Of a DNA stretch of 64,000 bases, positions 44,561 through 55,134 are shown in pieces. Every line of letters begins with the position of its first letter. Positions within the stretch are counted from its first letter, which is position 1. The stretch is from Basidiobolus meristosporus CBS 931.73 (Eukaryota; Basidiobolomycota; Basidiobolomycetes; Basidiobolales; Basidiobolaceae), in NCBI GenBank assembly GCA_002104905.1, contig MCFE01000113.1, positions 62,001 through 126,000 of the forward strand, given 5' to 3'. The notes under the pieces are model-generated. The model made no database searches. It saw only the letters and a list, made by a program, of their open reading frames with translations, and was not told where the DNA came from. A program made the position numbers and the translations under genes.

Positions 44561-44813
44561 TTTGCTCTATCTGGCTTATAGTATAAGCTATAGTCAGCAT
44601 GACTCCTTTTGAAACTCCAGGATTCCAAACAAAAATCTATCTTGCAATTCCTGGCTCATTGATAGTTTGATACCATATAAAGATTCTTTAAACTTGAAGA
44701 CCAAATGGGGGTTATCTTGGTCAACAAACACATCAGGCTGGTCCATATACACCTTCTCATCAAGTTTTCCATTCAAAAATGCAGTGTTTACAACTATTCA
44801 ATGTATAAAATAT
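44561..44813 (-). pseudogene. copia-A element C, RT middle fragment
   Basis: Minus-strand coding from VNTAFLNGKLDEKVYMDQPD through FKESLYGIK to the FQKES/NADYS region. Both edges are CACTA ends. A stop and a frame change follow KLSMSQE. Confidence 0.7.
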
Positions 44814-45159
44814 CCCTATAAAAAATTATTGAGATGATCCCGTCAAAAGGCCATCACAAAGTTAATGTCCCATGACTGAGAGGTACTGATCTTGTCAGGA
44901 CACTGTCCAGAGACCGTTGAAAAATAATTGCACCCCAGATTTCACAAAAAACTTTGTCAAAATTTTTCATCACAACAATGTATAAGTGGCTTTTGATTGG
45001 TTCCCTGCCAATTTGCTCACTTTCTGATCCTGGACACTCTATTGCCTCCTATGTTTGTGTGAAATGATTGGCTATTTACTCTTTTTCACATTCCTTACTT
45101 CCTGACTCAACCATTTCTCTTACTTTTCATGCATACAATTTGATTTATTTCTGTCAAAA

Positions 45160-47212
45160 CTTCAATAGTACCTCAATTGCCAATTGTATTGACCTATACA
45201 AGTCTCTATACCCTACACTAACATTAAGCCCAACCTCACACTCAACAAGTAACTCCATTAAAATCTACCACTCAATAAGTATTTCTGCTGTAATGCTCTG
45301 GTTCCACAACTTTGGCAGGAACCCAACATCTTTATGCCATTGTTCATTCACTGGTTCCCACATGTCCTGGTGTTCAGCCAGCACTGCAAGGTCTAGCTCC
45401 TCATCTGCCAGTCTTTGCAATAAACCCTTGCAACATTCCAGTGCATTTTCTTGAGCACAGCTCTTGAAGAAGTGCTGCAACCTCTTGGTGTGCCTATTAA
45501 TGTTCCAAAACTCCACCAAAGGTATTGTGATAGTCTTTTGCGCTCTTGACATTGCAGCCTTGTCTATCAGTGGGATCTCCACACTGTCAACAATGGAGGC
45601 GGTGGAGGCTGTGGTAGACAAATTTCCTTTTTCAGCAAACTCATCTACCTTGCTGGAGTGTAGCTCAACTGGCTGTGCTTCCACCTCTTGTGAAAACAGC
45701 TGTCTTCATGTTGGTAACTCTTCTTGGCTATGATGGGATTCAGTCTGTTCCTGGCTTGCGGCATTAATTGGCAAGAACCGCAGTTTTTTTTGCATGCCTC
45801 CCTGTCTCAGGCTTGGGTGGACATTTTTCCCTTTACCCTTTCCGTTATTACTGCCAGGTCTTTCACTGCTACACTGTCTGAGTGCTTCTTGTAAAGAACT
45901 ACATTTTCTCCTGGATAAAGTCTGCTCTGACACATCTGTTTTGGCCTGCTTGTCCCTTGCTGGCACTCTTCTGGCAACCTAATGTTTCTTTCCAGCCTAT
46001 TTTGAGCTCTCAAGTGTGGTTGTGACAGGCCCCTGTAAAAGTGGCTGGTTTTTATCACTGCCAGGTCCTTCACTGCTACTTTCACTGGGTGCTTCTTGAG
46101 TGGTACTACACTTTTCCTTGATAAATGTTGTGCAGGTGCATCCATGTCTGTCTGCTGGTCCCTAATTGGCACTCTTCCAGCTGCCTGACATCTCTTTGAT
46201 GCTTGTCTGGAGCTTTTGGCCCTGCTTGGAACAGGCACTTGAGGAAGCCGCTGGTTTTTAGCCATGGCACCCTTGTTCTTCTGCCTTTGATAGTTTCTGC
46301 TATTCTTAAGATACTTTCTTAGCATACCAATGCTGGCCCAAAATCTGTTTGCCTGTTTGAATCCAGGATAATGCTCATGGAACAAGTCAAGTGCATTCTG
46401 CTCAGCCTTGAATTCCTGATGGTCCCATGGTATGCCAGCCTTAAGGTGATGGCATGCTAGACTTCTGAAGGCCTCTTGTATATTAGCCCACTCTTCATGA
46501 TTGCATTCAATGACTTTGCAGATCTTCAATGTCTTTTGATTTTTAGGCTTTAATATAAACACCACATTGTCTCCATCCCATGCTGTGATAGGTTTTTCTG
46601 TGGGCTTTATCTTTGGGCACTGTTGTTGTGCCTCAATGACTGTACAGTGTTCCTCTGCTGTTACATTGGGAAATGGTTCAATTCTTGGCTGTCACATTGA
46701 GCAACTTGAGTTCCTTCTTTGCAGCAAAGATACTGCTTTCTCTACCTGGGATATTGGTTGCTCTATACATATTATCTGCTCATCCTGTTTCTGGACTACT
46801 TCCTGATTTCTCTGGGCCATTGCATCTATCCTATTAGCCACTGCACCTAGTTACTTCATTAATGCTTTGGTATGAGCTGACAACATACTTGCTAATATGG
46901 GTGGAGGTGATGTTATCATGGCCACTTGCTGATCTTCAACAGAGGGTACTGCGTTTGCTACATTCTCATCTGCCTGAGCATAATGGTCAGCTTGTGGCTC
47001 TGCAGAGGTTCTCAATTGCCTACTTGACTGAGAGCCTGAGAGGTCTGCATTATTACCTTCAATGGGCAGACTGTCCACAGGGCTTTTTTGGATGTAGCCC
47101 TGCTTGTTGCACTGAATGTCAAAGCAAGCTGTTGTCCAACTGTACTTCTGTTGCTGTCAGCGGTGGGGTTTGGTTGAGAACCAGATGACTATGTTTTATT
47201 TTTTGGCAGCAT
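45160..47212 (-). pseudogene. CACTA second gene (ORF2), copy 3
   Basis: The homologous ATG at 47212 is followed by a stop after seven codons (MLPKNKT). The rest is fairly open: SLPIEGNNADLSGSQSS with the acidic segment (46851-47078), the central domain and basic repeats in one 252-codon frame (45807-46565) with one internal frame change, and the C-terminal domain (45265-45684) with EFWNINRHTKRLQHFFKS and a single EDQ/EHQDMWEPVNEQWHKDV unit. It cannot give a full protein. Confidence 0.7.
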
Positions 47213-47341
47213 ATATCTGGAAGTGAGTCAAACCAAAGGGGAAATAGTATTACATATATATATGTATGTGGTGCCACTACTTTATTTATAATGCTGACTA
47301 TGGTAGGTCATCATTGAATGTTACATGCATGTAGGTGCAAT

Positions 47342-48074
47342 AGACTTGTTCCGTTGGATAGTGCCACATTGAGCCATGAGTGCCAAATGATGCCATAGTG
47401 TGCTAGGGAGGCCAAGTGAGCGTACACTTGGCCATAGAGTGTGAAACATAGATCTGCATTTTCATGCAAAGTAACCCCTATGTTTCACTCATTGTGATGG
47501 AGAAAATCCATTTGTTGACCTTTTTTTTAGGTCAATATTGTACAGGATGTGCAAGAGCACTAAAGGATTGAAGATAAACATCTGGTACTCAATACCCATG
47601 GCATTCTGAATCTATCTCCTGTGGCTTGTAACATGTCACAAAAATGCATGGCACTATCTTGGTCCACTGGTACTATCTGGCACTATAAGTGCTTTGTATT
47701 GATCTTACTTTAGGGCTAATATTTAAATATAGTGCTGGATAGTACCAGTGGACCAAGATAGTGCCATGCATTTTTGTGGCATGTTACCAGCCACAGGAGC
47801 TAGATTGAGAGTGCCATGAGTATTGAGTACCAGATGTTCATCTTCAATCCTTTAGTGCTCTTGCACATCCTGCACAATATTGATTCACAAAAAAATGTCA
47901 AAAAATGAATTTTCTTCTGCATCATAGGTGAAACACAGGGGATGCTTTGCATGAAGATGCAGATCTATGTTTCACACTCTGTGGCCAAGTATAGGCTCAC
48001 TTGGCCTCTCTGGCACACTATGGCATCATTTGGCACTCATGGCTCAATGTGGCACTATCCAATGGAACAAGTCT
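47342..48074. mobile_element. Foldback element 3 (733 bp hairpin)
   Basis: AGACTTGTTCCGTTGGATAG...GGAACAAGTCT with AAT at 47339-47341 and 48075-48077. The uninterrupted CACTA sequence is known here from copies 1 and 2 (GGTGCAATGTCTCAAAT), which proves a 3-bp AAT duplication. The arms, about 345 bp each, pair through GGTCCACTGGTACTATC near the loop (about 47690-47730). No coding. Confidence 0.9.
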
Positions 48075-48170
48075 AATGTCTCAAATACAAGACTGTCTTA
48101 AGTTGACATGACTATTGACCAAAAAGTGATATAATAGCATTACGTTGTTGAAGGTCAAACTGTTTGCCCC

Positions 48171-50116
48171 ATTGACAAGGCTACTTTGCCTCAACACCGT
48201 AAGAGAAGAGAAAAAAGATCATTTGGCTATTGTGGCAAGCCTCTCTGCTGTGTAGCATGCAGACAGCATAGGAAGTATTACAAGGTTCACAGCAAGTGTT
48301 TTGCCACCCAAGTCATATTTGACCATTCATTGGTCACTACTGTGCCAACATTATCTTGCTGGCCAGTTGATACTTCTATACTGGCACCTGGCTGTCTTTG
48401 TCACCCTGCGCAAACTGAGTCAGGTGAGTTTGTGATGCCTTAAGGCTCACCTCAGCCTTCTGAATATGGCACACAGAGTGATAGCACTGACAAAGAAGGT
48501 TCACTGATGGATTTTGAGCCTATCTCCCCTCACAACAGTACCACCTATGAGCCTGGTCAAATCCCTGTATGCAATGAGACAACACCCATTGAAACAAATG
48601 CCAAGGATACTTTATGGAGCCAAGTAAGCCCAGTAATCCATCTACTGGTAAATAATGTAATGTTGTGGCTAGAGAAGTGGCGCATTTCCACTAATATCAG
48701 TAATGGGGGCTTTGAGGATTTAATACTACTTCTTGCCAAAATCATACCGGGATGCAACTTACCATGTACCATGGCAAACATTACAAACAGCTAAGAAGCA
48801 AGGGCTACTTTGAAGGTATGTATGACCATGCCTTTGCTTTAGCACTTGATGGATTCTCATTAAACAAGTACTCTACCAGCAAATCCTGGTGGCCACTGAT
48901 TCTCATCAATCTGAATCTGCTGCCCATCTTACAGTATCAGAGCAATAATTTGATGGTAGTCTCACTGGTATCTGGGCCTAAATCACCATCCAACCTGGAT
49001 AGCTACCTGTATCCATTGCTGAATGAATTTTGTATGCTTTCCAGCAGGATAATGGTAAATGGCAGTCATGTAAAAGTGCATATTATTATCTGTATTGGAG
49101 ATACCCCAGCCATCAGCAAGATAGCAGGTTTTTCCGGGCACAATGGATGGTATTGCTGTATATGTGTGAGATCCAGGGGATTTACTCTATAACTCACACA
49201 TTATTATTACCCAAACACCAGCACTAAGAACATCATCTTTCCACAGAGAGAACATACAGAAGTAAGCATGCAATTGCAGCAAAGTTGGCAAGCTATAAGC
49301 CATTGGCTGGAATATGGAATCAATTGGAAACCAGAGATACATAAGATAGAAGGTATCTGTTGGAGCAAAAGCTTTGCACTGGGAGCAATGCATTTGCTTT
49401 TCAACAATATCCTTATACTGATGACCTAGTTGTACATGGGGCATTTCAAGCTAAATGAGCCCTCCAAGATACCAGAGAAATTTGAAAAAATTGGCAAGAT
49501 ATTACAGAATATCTGCTACCCTAAGTACTTCTCACAGGCTCCAATTAATATTCATACGCATATGCAACAATACAAATGCAAAGACTGGATGAACTGGATA
49601 TGTATTTATTAAAGTGGTGTTCTGAAGCCATTCCTACCAAGAGTACATTGGAAGCATTGGGAGTCATATGTGGACATTGTAGGAATATTTATCTTGAAGC
49701 GGATCACCAATGCCAACTTGACGCATCAACAGCTGTTGGGTGAGGAGTTTGTGACGGGATTTGAGCGGCTATACTACAAACATAAAGCTGAACGTGTAGA
49801 TCTCTGCTGCTACTCTATCCATTCTCTACTCCATCTTGCACGGTGTGTGGAGAATATTGGGCCTTGCTTCACCTTTTGGGAGTTTCCTATGGAGTGGATG
49901 TGTGGGGAGATAGGAAGACAAGTCAAGTCACAGGTACTACCATATCCCAATCTCATCAAGAATATTACCTTCAAGTCCATTATGGATGTGATGAGTTGGC
50001 ACATGGAGGACAGCCAGAAAGAGTTGGAAAATACTGAGGACAAATGTGCACATGGAGACACCTATGCCTATGGCATTAAGAAGCTAAGCAGCCCCAATGT
50101 GTGGGTAATCAGTTAA
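48171..50116 (+). pseudogene. CACTA tnp2-type transposase, copy 3 (internally deleted)
   Basis: The start codon position reads ATT instead of ATG (CATTGACAAGG, about 48171). It continues QHRKRREKRSFGYCGKPL, a stop after GEFVMP, the acidic linker MDFEPISPHN, and IHLLVNNVMLWLEKWRIS. A deletion of about 330 bp then joins CNLPCTM to the GKHYKQLRSKG region at ATGG microhomology (about 48770). The tnp2 block (48752-49192) and C-terminal part (49670-50116, ending WVIS-TAA) are otherwise clean, with frameshifts near 49160 and 49610. Confidence 0.8.
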
Positions 50117-50179
50117 GTAATGCAAAGTTGGTGGGGTGCAGCAAGCAACTAATTTTTATCAGGAAAACTCCACCAAGAT

Positions 50180-50572
50180 ATGCCGGATTTTTTGTGGTCA
50201 CAAGCCAACTTCTGCACCATTCAATACAGAACTCACACAAACAAAAGCCAGAGCGCACCTATAAGGGGGACTAGAATCCAGCAGGGAGAAGGAATATATT
50301 GGCTAAATACCAGGAAGTTCTTTGCCAATATTCAGGAGGTATTCATGGCAGAAGTGGCAACAACCAAGCATATGTTTTCAAGATGTATATGCTACCAGCA
50401 GTACAAGGTATATGGCAACTTTGCAAGTATCACACTAAAAAGCCGTAAAGTTGAGGTGATAGAAGTATGTCAATTGCGGCAGGTGTGCGCATTTGTAGAG
50501 GTTAGTAAACAGGAGGCCATAGTTTTTTTTGATTCAGACTATATGGGGAATACCCAAGGTAGTAGTGGGTAA
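50180..50572 (+). CDS. CACTA C-terminal ORF, copy 3
   Basis: 130 codons with no break, MPDFLWSQANFCTIQYRTHT to GNTQGSSG. It lies 63 bp after the transposase TAA and in another frame. Four copies in this window are preserved at protein level, so it was under selection as coding in the active ancestor. Between the TAA and this frame the sequence still reads as transposase-like (NKQLIFIRKTPP). The arrangement therefore implies an intron, a recoding event or an inherited lesion. Confidence 0.55.
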   Translation: MPDFLWSQANFCTIQYRTHTNKSQSAPIRGTRIQQGEGIYWLNTRKFFANIQEVFMAEVATTKHMFSRCICYQQYKVYGNFASITLKSRKVEVIEVCQLRQVCAFVEVSKQEAIVFFDSDYMGNTQGSSG

Positions 50573-51050
50573 GCAAATAATGAAAGGTGATTCTACAGTG
50601 GAATATATGAATTGCACAAGGGGAGGTAGAAAAAGGAAATACTATTTGGTGAATTGGTATGGTAGCATTATACAGAACCAGCGGCAGGCCGTCATACTGC
50701 CCAGAAAAAGCCATCAGAGTCTTGCTGTGAGGCAATCAAAATACCGTCAAGTTTCTTGCCATATAAGGCAATTGGAAGTCCTGGCCAATTGGATTCACTT
50801 AAAATAGTAATAGAGTGCTGAAACACTGCAACAATACCAAGCAAATATTGTCACAGCACCAATCAAAAATTGTCAAGTTTTATCCCTTTATTTGGCTGTA
50901 AAATTTGCAAAACACTGTCATGATCTTGTTATAAGATTTTCAGGAGGGTCACTAATTCCAAGCTGCTGTTATTATGATGGTCTCTATACGGGATCTTGAC
51001 GGATGATCTGGATTGGATCCACCTGTGGGACCAAATTATTTTTCATAGGG

Positions 51051-51360
51051 AATTATTTTTGACTGCAATAGCAAATATCAATCTGATGGAATTAAATTTG
51101 GCTACCAGTGCAAAGGTCTCAGTATAGTGAAGTCCTTTTGTTTGAGAGTATCCTTTGGCTGCAAGTAATGCTTTGTATTTTTTGACTGTACCATCAGCCT
51201 GATACTTTGTCTTAAAGACCAATCTGCTTCCAATTAGTTCTTGGTTGGTTGATAATTTGACTAATTCCCAAGTTTGATTTTCCATTTGAGCCTGATATTC
51301 CTCAGTCATTGCAGATCTCCAAAACTTCATCTGAAGGCTATATAGGGCTAACTTCATTTG
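51051..51360 (-). pseudogene. copia-A element C, RT N-terminal fragment
   Basis: Open minus-strand frame: FWRSAMTEEYQAQMENQTWE, LVFKTKYQADGTVKKYKALL, AAKGYSQTKGLHYTETFALV. This is the start of the copia RT domain, cut on the left by CACTA copy 3. On the right it abuts gypsy sequence near 51361 with no LTR. Confidence 0.7.
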
Positions 51361-51369
51361 CTACCAAGT

Positions 51370-54300
51370 CAATCCAGTCCTTAAGAATTCCTGTCAACAC
51401 TTATATCCCTGAATCCAGTCCTGTCCTTGTCCTAGCCTTCATAAATTCTGGTGCTTCCTCCTATTGAACTGATCACTCCTTTGTCCAGAAGCTCAAAATC
51501 CCCACTATCCTGAAATCTGCCCTGTCCAAGTAGAAGTTATGGATGGATGATCCCTTTCCTCTGGTGCCGTTAGCCATGAGACATGTCTACTCCAGCTGAC
51601 CAGTACTGGTCACCATGAGACAATAGCATTCAACAACATCAATTCTTCCCACAACCCCACAGTCCTTAAAAGCTCATGGCTTAGTCACCATAACCCAGCT
51701 ATCAACTGGAAGACCAAAACCCTGACATACCCCAGAGTCAATCAGGTCAACTCTGTGAACGCACCTGACTTTTCAGGTGAAGAAGTATCTTTTCCCAAAC
51801 TACCCAGACCCAGGAGCCCATTATCACTGAAAGGACCCCCTGCAATGGAATACCTACTGAGTATCAAGAGCTTGCCCACATCTTTGATAAGAAGAAAGCA
51901 GTACATCTCCCAGTACATAGATCCTATGATTGTCCCATTAACTTGAAGATGGAAAAACCCCACCTTTTGGCTCTATCTACAACCTCTCACAACCTGAGTT
52001 GAAAGAACTCCATGGCTATATCCAATTAAACCTCCAGAAAGGTCTAATTCAGCCCTCTAGGTCCACAGCTGGTGCCCCAACCCTCTTTGACAAAAAAATG
52101 GGTACCCTAAGAGAGTGTGTAGACTACTGTGCACTGAATAAGATCACAAGCAAGAACAGGTACCCTTGCTCCTGATTAACACCCTGTGGATCTACTCTCT
52201 GCTGCCAATGTATTTACTAAAATTGACCTCAGAGGAGCTTATAACCTTGTCACAATCAAGCCTGGTGATGAGTGGAAAACTGCCTTGAGAACAAGATGGT
52301 CACTTTGAGTATAAAGTAATGCCATTTGGCCTCACCAATGCCCCAGCTGTCTTTCAACACCTTATGAATGACATATTTTGTCAGTACCTTGACCAATTTG
52401 TGGTCATCTACATTGATGATATCCTGATCTACTCCAAGACTCATGAAGAACAAAATTCCCATGTGAAGAAAGTCTTGACCAGGCTTGACACTGCTGGCCA
52501 CTATGCCAAATTGGAAAAATGTGAGTTTGACCAGAAAGAAGTTGAGTTCCTAGGTTATCTTATAAGCTTAAATGGAACAAGAATGGGCCCCAACAGAGTA
52601 GAAGCCCCACTGCTTGCCCACCCTGACCTTGAGAGACCTTTCAATATAGAAACCAATGCCTCTGACTTTGCCCTTGGTGCCATCCATTCACAGTATGATG
52701 ACAAGAATATGCCACACCCTGCTGCATCCTACTCTCAAGAATTTACTCCAGCTGAAGTAAACTATGATATCTATGACAAGTAACTACTTGCAATCATTGT
52801 GGCCTCTGAACAATGGAGACACTACCTTGATGGTGCAGCCCAAATGATAAAGTTTCTTGGTGACCACAAGAACCTTGAGTACTTTACCACCTCAAAAGTA
52901 CTGAACTGGAGACAAGCCAGATGGTGGCTTTTCCTGTCTAGCTTTGACTTTTTCATCATCTATAGACCAGCTGTGAAACAAGGAAAACCTGATGCCCTGT
53001 CCAGAAAGGTGGGGTATTCCCTTGAAGAAGGGGATGATGCCTTTTGGCAAATGAAAAACTCTGTGCCCAACAAAGGACATTTTGAACTCCTTGCAACCCA
53101 TTCCTCCAATATTATAGCTCCTTTACTCCTTAAGAAAGTCAAGACCAGCCAAGCCACCAACTCCACAGTGTCAATAATCCAAAATATCTCAAGTCTCCCA
53201 CTGACCATCACCCAAGCTCCCAAGCCTCCAGCACCCCTAAGAAAAAAAATAAAGAAAAGGCCAGCAAAATGCCATCATAATATCAGCTGAATTCCAAGTT
53301 TGTCAAAATTGACAACTCTCAGTATCTCTGTTGTTAGCTGATGGGCAGGCAAGCAAACAAGTTCCCCAGGTGGAGACTAGGCCAACTAGCATCCATGCCA
53401 AATATGGTAATTAGCTGCATGTTACTTCTATCAAAAATTGCATTTAATATTTTGAACCAAAAACACCAGCTGAATGCCAGCAGAATACCAGCTGAAAATC
53501 AGATGAATACCAAGTTTGAGATTTTTCATAGGGCTCCTATATCTAGTCAATGACATCATCCATCACCAGCACCAACTGCTTGTCCCAGACCTTGATACCC
53601 AGTTGGATATCATCCATTCTTGCCATGATTTAGTGGCTGCAGGACATTTTGGTACAGCCAAAACTATGAATGCAATCAAAAGAGACTTCTGGTGGCTCAT
53701 GATTATATCCCTTGTCAAGGAGTACCTCCAATCTGTGATACATATAATTGTGCAAAATCTGCCAGGCACCTGCCTTATAGACTTCTTTAACCCTTGCCAA
53801 TTCCTGACCAGCATTGGAAGTCAATTTCAATGGACTTCATAACCAACCTCCCAGAATCCAATCAATTTAATTCAGTCCTGGTTGCGGCAGATAGACTCAC
53901 AACAATGTCTCACTTCATTCCCTGCTCCAAGAATATAGACGCTAAGGTGACTGCCCACCTAGTAATTAAGAACATTTTCCAGCTCCATAGTATCCCAAGT
54001 GACATCGCATCTGATAGAGGACCCCAGTTCATATCAGAATTCTGGAAATACTTCATGCAATATCTTGGTGTGCAAGTCATGCTCTTAGCTGCTTTTCATC
54101 CTCAGTTAGATGGTCAGACAGAGAGAATTAATCAGATCCTTGAGCAATTCCTCCAGTGCCAAATCAACTATCAGCAAGACAACAGGAGCCAGCTATTACC
54201 ACTTGCAGAATTTGCCTACAACACCTTATGTCATAGTGCAACTGGTCTCACCCCATTCTATGCAAATTATGGTTTTCACCTGCAACTTGATATTCAGATC

Positions 54301-54775
54301 CCACAGACCCTATGAGCTCCCCAGCAGCTGAGCATGTATCAACAATTCTAGAAATTCAAGAAACACTCAAAAAAGAACTATCCTTAGCCCATAAGCAGTA
54401 CAGCAAATTTGTAGACAACAACCAGCAGCCTATACCCAAGCTTAATGAAGGAGATTCAGTATAGCTCTTGAGAAGAAACATTGTTAACAGCCACCCTTGT
54501 GAAAAATCATACTACAAGAAGCAAGGACCATTCAAGATCAAGAAGTAACTTAGTCCAATTGTATACCAACTACAGTTGCCACTAAGTGTGAAAATTTATG
54601 GCACATTCCATGTATCTCCCCTGGAACCATTCCATGAAAGTACTCTACCCAGCTGGCACCCAGCAAGTCCCCCAGCCATCCAAGTAGACAAACACCAAGA
54701 GTTTGAAGTTCAGCAAGTACTGGATTCAAAGTACATCAGATCCCAACTTCACTATCTGGTAGAGTGGGTTGATTA
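51370..54775 (+). pseudogene. Ty3/gypsy chromovirus pol, gypsy-2
   Basis: Domains in order: protease remnant (FINSGASSY-stop-TDHSFVQKL, about 51440, Asp to Asn); RT with [20 protein letters not shown] (about 52220), MPFGLTNAPAVFQHLMN and VVIYIDDILIYSKTHEE (52319-52783). A deletion of about 60 codons joins LNGTRMGPNRVE to APLLAHPDLERPF. RNase H has NASDFALGA and FKGDHKN..; integrase has an HHCC finger (53570-53770), MDFITNLPES, SDRGPQF and QTERINQILEQFL (53794-54315). The C-terminal chromodomain EFEVQQVLDS..HYLVEWVDY starts near 54700 and is split by copia D. Several stops. No 5' LTR. Confidence 0.85.
53235..53533. mobile_element. Candidate CACTA-derived MITE in gypsy-2
   Basis: CCCTAAGAAAAAAAATAA at the left and ATTTTTCATAGGG at the right resemble the CACTA termini in inverted orientation. 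Gypsy RNase H tail lies on one side and the GLLY start of the integrase region on the other. Inside are three 11-bp repeats (53466-53498, CCAGCTGAATG type) and a 19-bp direct repeat (53284-53302, 53500-53518). The reading frame does not restore cleanly on removal, so this is tentative. Confidence 0.35.
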
Positions 54776-55123
54776 TGTTGTAAGAGTCTTGGAGATATTG
54801 GAAGTGATTGGGAGAACAAGTTGATTATGTGGTTTTCACTTAATGATTTATTGAGTGTAAAAGTAGTATTTATACTTTTACATGGTCTTGGCATCACAAA
54901 CACGTAGAATGGGTTAAGGAAGATCCCAAAAACATGTGTGCACAGTTTGGGGCTGTTTGGACAACCTTGAGAATTTTCATGTTCTGGGTACCTGGTATTT
55001 TGGTGAAAATATTCTAAGTAAATCCCAACAAGGAATTTGGTCAATATTCTCTAGGATTTGAAGGTGATGATCTAAGTGACTAAGTTAGGTGAGTATTTAG
55101 GTGAAATACAAATTTTTACAACA
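54776..55123 (-). repeat. copia-A element D, 3' LTR
   Basis: On the minus strand it reads TGTTGTAAAAATTTG...GACTCTTACAACA. It is preceded by the polypurine tract AGCTGAGTGGGAG next to the pol stop. Confidence 0.9.
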
Positions 55124-55134
55124 CTCCCACTCAG

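Larger units (their letters stand above)
44814..51050 (+). mobile_element. CACTA-like transposon, copy 3
   Basis: Left end CCCTATAAAAAATTATTGAG at 44814; right end ...AATTATTTTTCATAGGG at 51050. The flanks are TAT and AAT, an imperfect target duplication. ORF2 is on the minus strand (47212 leftwards) and the transposase on the plus strand (from 48171). A foldback element (47342-48074) has landed in the divergent intergenic region. Without it the element is about 5.5 kb. Confidence 0.85.
35487..51360 (-). mobile_element. copia-A element C, split by three CACTA insertions
   Basis: On the minus strand the pieces are 51360-51051 (RT start), 44813-44561 (RT middle), 38639-38095 (RT end, RNase H), 36071-35835 (RNase H tail) and the 3' LTR 35834-35487. 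The separating blocks are CACTA copy 3, CACTA copy 2 and a CACTA fragment, each with its CATAGGG or CCCTAT edge exactly at the copia breakpoints. The 5' half of the element (LTR, gag, integrase) is missing beyond 51360. Confidence 0.8.

Noticed and set aside
47342-48074. TA target duplication (Tc1/mariner type) for the foldback family
   Set aside because: The empty site GGTGCAATGTCTC is restored only when AAT is taken as the duplication.
48557-49444. Minus-strand open frames under the copy 3 transposase
   Set aside because: They are complements of the tnp2 coding sequence and recur in each copy for that reason.
50105-50161. Intron from GTAATC to TATCAG between the transposase and its C-terminal ORF
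   Set aside because: The splice phase does not restore the frame of the C-terminal ORF, so I did not annotate it.
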